Shown here piece after piece: positions 5,583 to 6,323 of a stretch of DNA of 6,323 nucleotides (position 1 is the first letter of the stretch; every line of letters begins with the position of its first letter). Origin of the DNA: Anaerolineae bacterium (GTDB taxonomy: Bacteria; Chloroflexota; Anaerolineae; Aggregatilineales; UBA2796). The notes beneath the pieces are model-generated. The model was not told the origin of the DNA and ran no database searches. It saw only the letters and a program-made list of their open reading frames with translations. Location: assembly GCA_020851855.1 (NCBI GenBank), contig JADZBY010000631.1, forward strand, positions 1 to 6,323, read 5' to 3'. Both the position numbers and the translations under genes were made by a program.

Positions 5583-6323
5583 ATCTCATCGGCACGACGC
5601 AGTTTGAAGCGTCGCCCTGGTAAACGTGCCTCTGGATCAGCCAGCGTAATCCACTGAAAACAGTCGGCTCCATAACGACCCATGACATCGCGGAGCGCAT
5701 TCCGCAGCAAACGTTCCTGCCCGGCTTCGTGGATGAACAGGTCGAGCTGTTTGCCGACGGCTGGCACTAGGTCAGCCACTTGTGCCTCAAGTTGGATAAC
5801 GCCTACTGTGATTTGCATCCGAGCCAACAATTGGCAGTAGATTTCGGCGAGATGCCCGGACATGGCAACGGGCTGTCGTAGGGTGATCCGGTGCTGACGT
5901 ACTGCGCCCCCATCCAGGCGTACTGTCAATTCCAACTCACGCCCCATACTGGCCTTGCTGTACAGACAGCTTGCTAATTCCTCGGCTATGTCGCTCAGGA
6001 TAGCTTCGAGCGTAGGGCGATCCGAAGTCGCGCTATCCAAGTGACGGATCGCGTGTTCAGATACCTTCGGAACATAGGGGACGATGGGTTGGTTATCCCG
6101 CCCAGCAGCGAGTTGACGGATGACGTATCCCTGAACCCCAAATTGGTTGGACATGACACTAACCGGCAGACTTGCCAGTTGGCCTAACGTGTCGATGCCG
6201 AGCAACCTCAAGCGTCGCGTCATATCCGCTTCCATTGGCAGTGCTGTGACGGGCAACGGTGCAAGAAAACCTGCTTCTTCACCCGCTGGTATCAGTAGTT
6301 CTCGGCCTGGTTCGGTAGACGCA
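5579..6323 (-). CDS. imuB: ImuB-like Y-family DNA polymerase homologue, C-terminal part (5' end beyond window)
   Basis: The frame is open through the right edge; 247 residues are visible and the palm/catalytic part is outside the window. In the known system ImuB is usually a catalytically dead Y-family protein that tethers ImuC/DnaE2 to the beta clamp. Visible order: linker FLAPLPVTALP; a helix-hairpin-helix thumb (RRLRLLGIDTLGQLASLP, then NQFGVQGYVIRQLAAGRD); a little-finger domain (about 100-185 of the fragment, with ELELTVRLDGG and HRITLRQPV); the clamp-binding pentapeptide QLDLF (fragment residues 192-196); and a C-terminal tail ending in FKLRRADEI. Whether the active-site acidic residues are lost cannot be judged here. 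A TTG at 6256 is not the start because homology continues upstream of it. The stop (TGA 5581-5579) overlaps the next start by 4 nt. Alternative: an active DinB-like polymerase, disfavoured by the operon. Confidence 0.92.
   Translation of the reverse strand, partial: ASTEPGRELLIPAGEEAGFLAPLPVTALPMEADMTRRLRLLGIDTLGQLASLPVSVMSNQFGVQGYVIRQLAAGRDNQPIVPYVPKVSEHAIRHLDSATSDRPTLEAILSDIAEELASCLYSKASMGRELELTVRLDGGAVRQHRITLRQPVAMSGHLAEIYCQLLARMQITVGVIQLEAQVADLVPAVGKQLDLFIHEAGQERLLRNALRDVMGRYGADCFQWITLADPEARLPGRRFKLRRADEI

Noticed and set aside
5579..6256. A complete ImuB-like gene starting at TTG 6256
   Set aside because: The frame stays open to the window edge and the residues before TTG (GFLAP) fit the family, so the true start is outside the window.

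Overview
All seven genes supported here read leftward, on the minus strand. The window appears to hold the downstream part of a DNA-damage-inducible mutagenesis (ImuB / ImuC-DnaE2) operon, then a small accessory module, then the 5' part of a large serine recombinase gene. The proteins look bacterial, with base composition in the mid-50s percent G+C by eye. The one clear SOS operator has the form GAAC-N4-GTTC, as in Firmicutes, Actinobacteria and Chloroflexota, and not the E. coli CTGT-N8-ACAG form. With the style of the ImuB, DUF6504-like and DnaE2 proteins, this makes a Chloroflexota host my best guess, at low confidence.

Right part, in transcription order. The C-terminal part of an ImuB-like Y-family polymerase enters from the right edge (6323..5579) and carries a QLDLF clamp-binding motif. 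It overlaps by 4 nt an 84-residue DUF6504-like gene (5582..5328). That gene overlaps by 8 nt a complete dnaE2/imuC gene (5335..2276, 1019 aa). The tight overlaps indicate one translationally coupled operon for translesion synthesis. In the known ImuB/ImuC system, ImuC is the catalytic polymerase and ImuB the clamp-binding adaptor.

Middle (2275..2015). This intergenic stretch is dense. Fifteen bases after the dnaE2 stop lies a strong sigma70-type promoter (TTGACG, 16-nt spacer, TATAAT) with a GAAC-N4-GTTC LexA-type operator filling the spacer. It is followed by a Shine-Dalgarno sequence, a possible 22-codon ORF with a CxxC motif, a GC-rich hairpin and an intrinsic terminator. Read literally, this is a complete SOS-controlled mini-transcription unit of about 155 bp that would make a short RNA or micropeptide. 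This is the most novel item in the window.

Left part. After the terminator come a 72-residue protein with one hydrophobic helix and a coiled coil (2014..1796), then an SRPBCC/AHSA1-like gene (1783..1364) broken by one in-frame amber codon where the family normally has Trp. Last is a large serine recombinase (1256..1, running off the left edge) with an intact N-terminal catalytic domain and zinc ribbon. The recombinase raises the possibility that the mutagenesis cassette is on, or beside, a mobile element. No tRNA, rRNA, CRISPR array or insertion sequence was seen.
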